Assembly (NCBI GenBank): GCA_963814955.1
Contig: CAWFEX010000011.1
Location: 194,289-258,288, forward strand
DNA: 64,000 bases
Reading direction: 5' to 3'
Source of the DNA: DATCJA01 sp963814955
Lineage (GTDB): Bacteria > Acidobacteriota > Vicinamibacteria > Vicinamibacterales > UBA2999
The notes beneath the pieces are model-generated. The model did not search any database. It was given only the letters and a program-made list of their open reading frames with translations, and was not told the DNA's origin. Positions 63,478 to 64,000 of the stretch are shown here, piece after piece (the first letter of the stretch is position 1; every line of letters begins with the position of its first letter). A program made the translations under genes and the position numbers.

Positions 63478-64000
63478 ATGAGTAACGTCACACAGCTCGC
63501 GGCCGCAACGGCGTTCGCAGCGCTCACAGGATGCTCGTACATGCCGCCCGACACGTCTGGCGCCGGCAAACGCCTCGTGCTTGCCGAACAGGGCTACTTC
63601 TTTGTCGGCGGTCACTATGTGAAGTCGAAGGATGGCCAGATCCGCGTCGGACAGATGTACGTCAAGTACCAGATTCCCGAAAGCCGCACGCAGCCGTATC
63701 CGATCGTGATGTGGCACGGCGGCAATCAGACGGGCACCAACTTTCTGGGCACGCCCGATGGTCGCGCGGGCTGGGGCGATCACTTCCTGCAGCAAGGCTA
63801 CGCGGTCTATATCGTCGACCAGCCGGGACGTGCGCGCTCCGGCTATTTCACGGACGCGTCCGGACCCACTCGTCGTCCAAACACTGATGCGATGCAGATT
63901 CGCTTCACCGCGCCGGAGAAGGCCAACCTGTACCCTCAGGCGAAGTTGCACACGCAGTGGCCCGGCAATGGCATGCCGGGCGATGAGGCGTTCGACCAGT
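63478..64000 (+). CDS. secreted alpha/beta hydrolase lipoprotein, 3'-truncated
   Basis: The frame is open to the window end. It has a lipoprotein signal (TAFAALTGCSYM), then YVKYQIPESRTQPYPIVMWH and GGNQTGTNFLGTPDGRAGWG, followed by GYAVYIVDQPGRARSGY. This is the strand-turn pattern of an alpha/beta hydrolase lid region, close to secreted esterases. The catalytic nucleophile lies beyond the window. It is probably a core gene downstream of the cassette array. Confidence 0.8.
   Translation, partial: MSNVTQLAAATAFAALTGCSYMPPDTSGAGKRLVLAEQGYFFVGGHYVKSKDGQIRVGQMYVKYQIPESRTQPYPIVMWHGGNQTGTNFLGTPDGRAGWGDHFLQQGYAVYIVDQPGRARSGYFTDASGPTRRPNTDAMQIRFTAPEKANLYPQAKLHTQWPGNGMPGDEAFDQ

Overview
The window is high-GC DNA and reads as a chromosomal stretch of an Acidobacteriota-like bacterium, plausibly Vicinamibacteria. 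This is an inference from the yicC-gmk-rpoZ-coaBC-udg-priA gene order, a BACON-domain lipoprotein, Tat-exported hydrolases and several dispersed repeat families. No rRNA is present to confirm it. The sequence carries many single-base indels: at least 25 one-base shifts split otherwise well-conserved genes. Several genes are therefore annotated here as one gene spanning two or more frames. Uncorrected long-read assembly error is the simplest explanation.

Layout. 1-4.1 kb: truncated MFS transporter, hflX, a TPR/SLH lipoprotein, pgsA. 4.2-16.8 kb: a divergent exopolysaccharide locus. The minus-strand operon has four GT4 and one GT2 glycosyltransferases, an initiating phosphoglycosyltransferase and a UDP-xylose synthase. 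The plus-strand operon has ugd, galE, a DPM1-like GT2 and an MsbA-like ABC exporter. Together they give UDP-GlcA, UDP-Xyl and UDP-Gal supply, lipid-linked assembly and possible export. 16.9-25.6 kb: housekeeping block yicC, gmk, rpoZ, coaBC, udg, priA, a site-2 protease, hup and der. 25.7-33.7 kb: a MerR regulator and tRNA-Pro(GGG), followed by an accessory island. The island holds a decayed TnpB, a Tat hydrolase followed by an attC-like hairpin, small zinc-ribbon proteins alternating with excisionase-like HTH genes, and an integrase fragment.

33.8-54.1 kb: core and metabolic genes. These include a secreted MBL-HhH (ComEC/ComEA-like) protein, a BACON lipoprotein, VanZ, a TctABC transporter with an enolase-superfamily enzyme, a B3-type MBL protein, a DUF3810 protein, a baeRF (Vms1-like) protein, tsaC/Sua5, a YgjP-like peptidase, msrB, msrA, a decayed two-component regulator, an HD-GYP regulator, moaA, amrS, an MFS transporter and surE.

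54.1-64 kb: tRNA-Pro(CGG) followed by a 4.4-kb element bounded by a perfect 49-bp duplication of the tRNA 3' half. It carries a large PLD-SF2 helicase-DUF3427 protein and a ParE-type toxin-antitoxin pair. A second element seems to begin at the duplicate att site with an excisionase-like HTH gene. Beyond it lie an IS110 transposase with a structured upstream leader (candidate bridge RNA) and an SGNH hydrolase. Next come two consecutive gene cassettes (a GNAT acetyltransferase and a DUF4304 protein) delimited by attC sites, with no integron integrase in the window. The last feature is a truncated secreted alpha/beta hydrolase.

Dispersed repeats recur throughout: REP-like GTCCGGCTT..ACTACGTA units, GGGTCTGACCCC palindromes (one inside priA), a CTCAGGGCA repeat inside gmk, and word-like tandem repeats in gene spacers.
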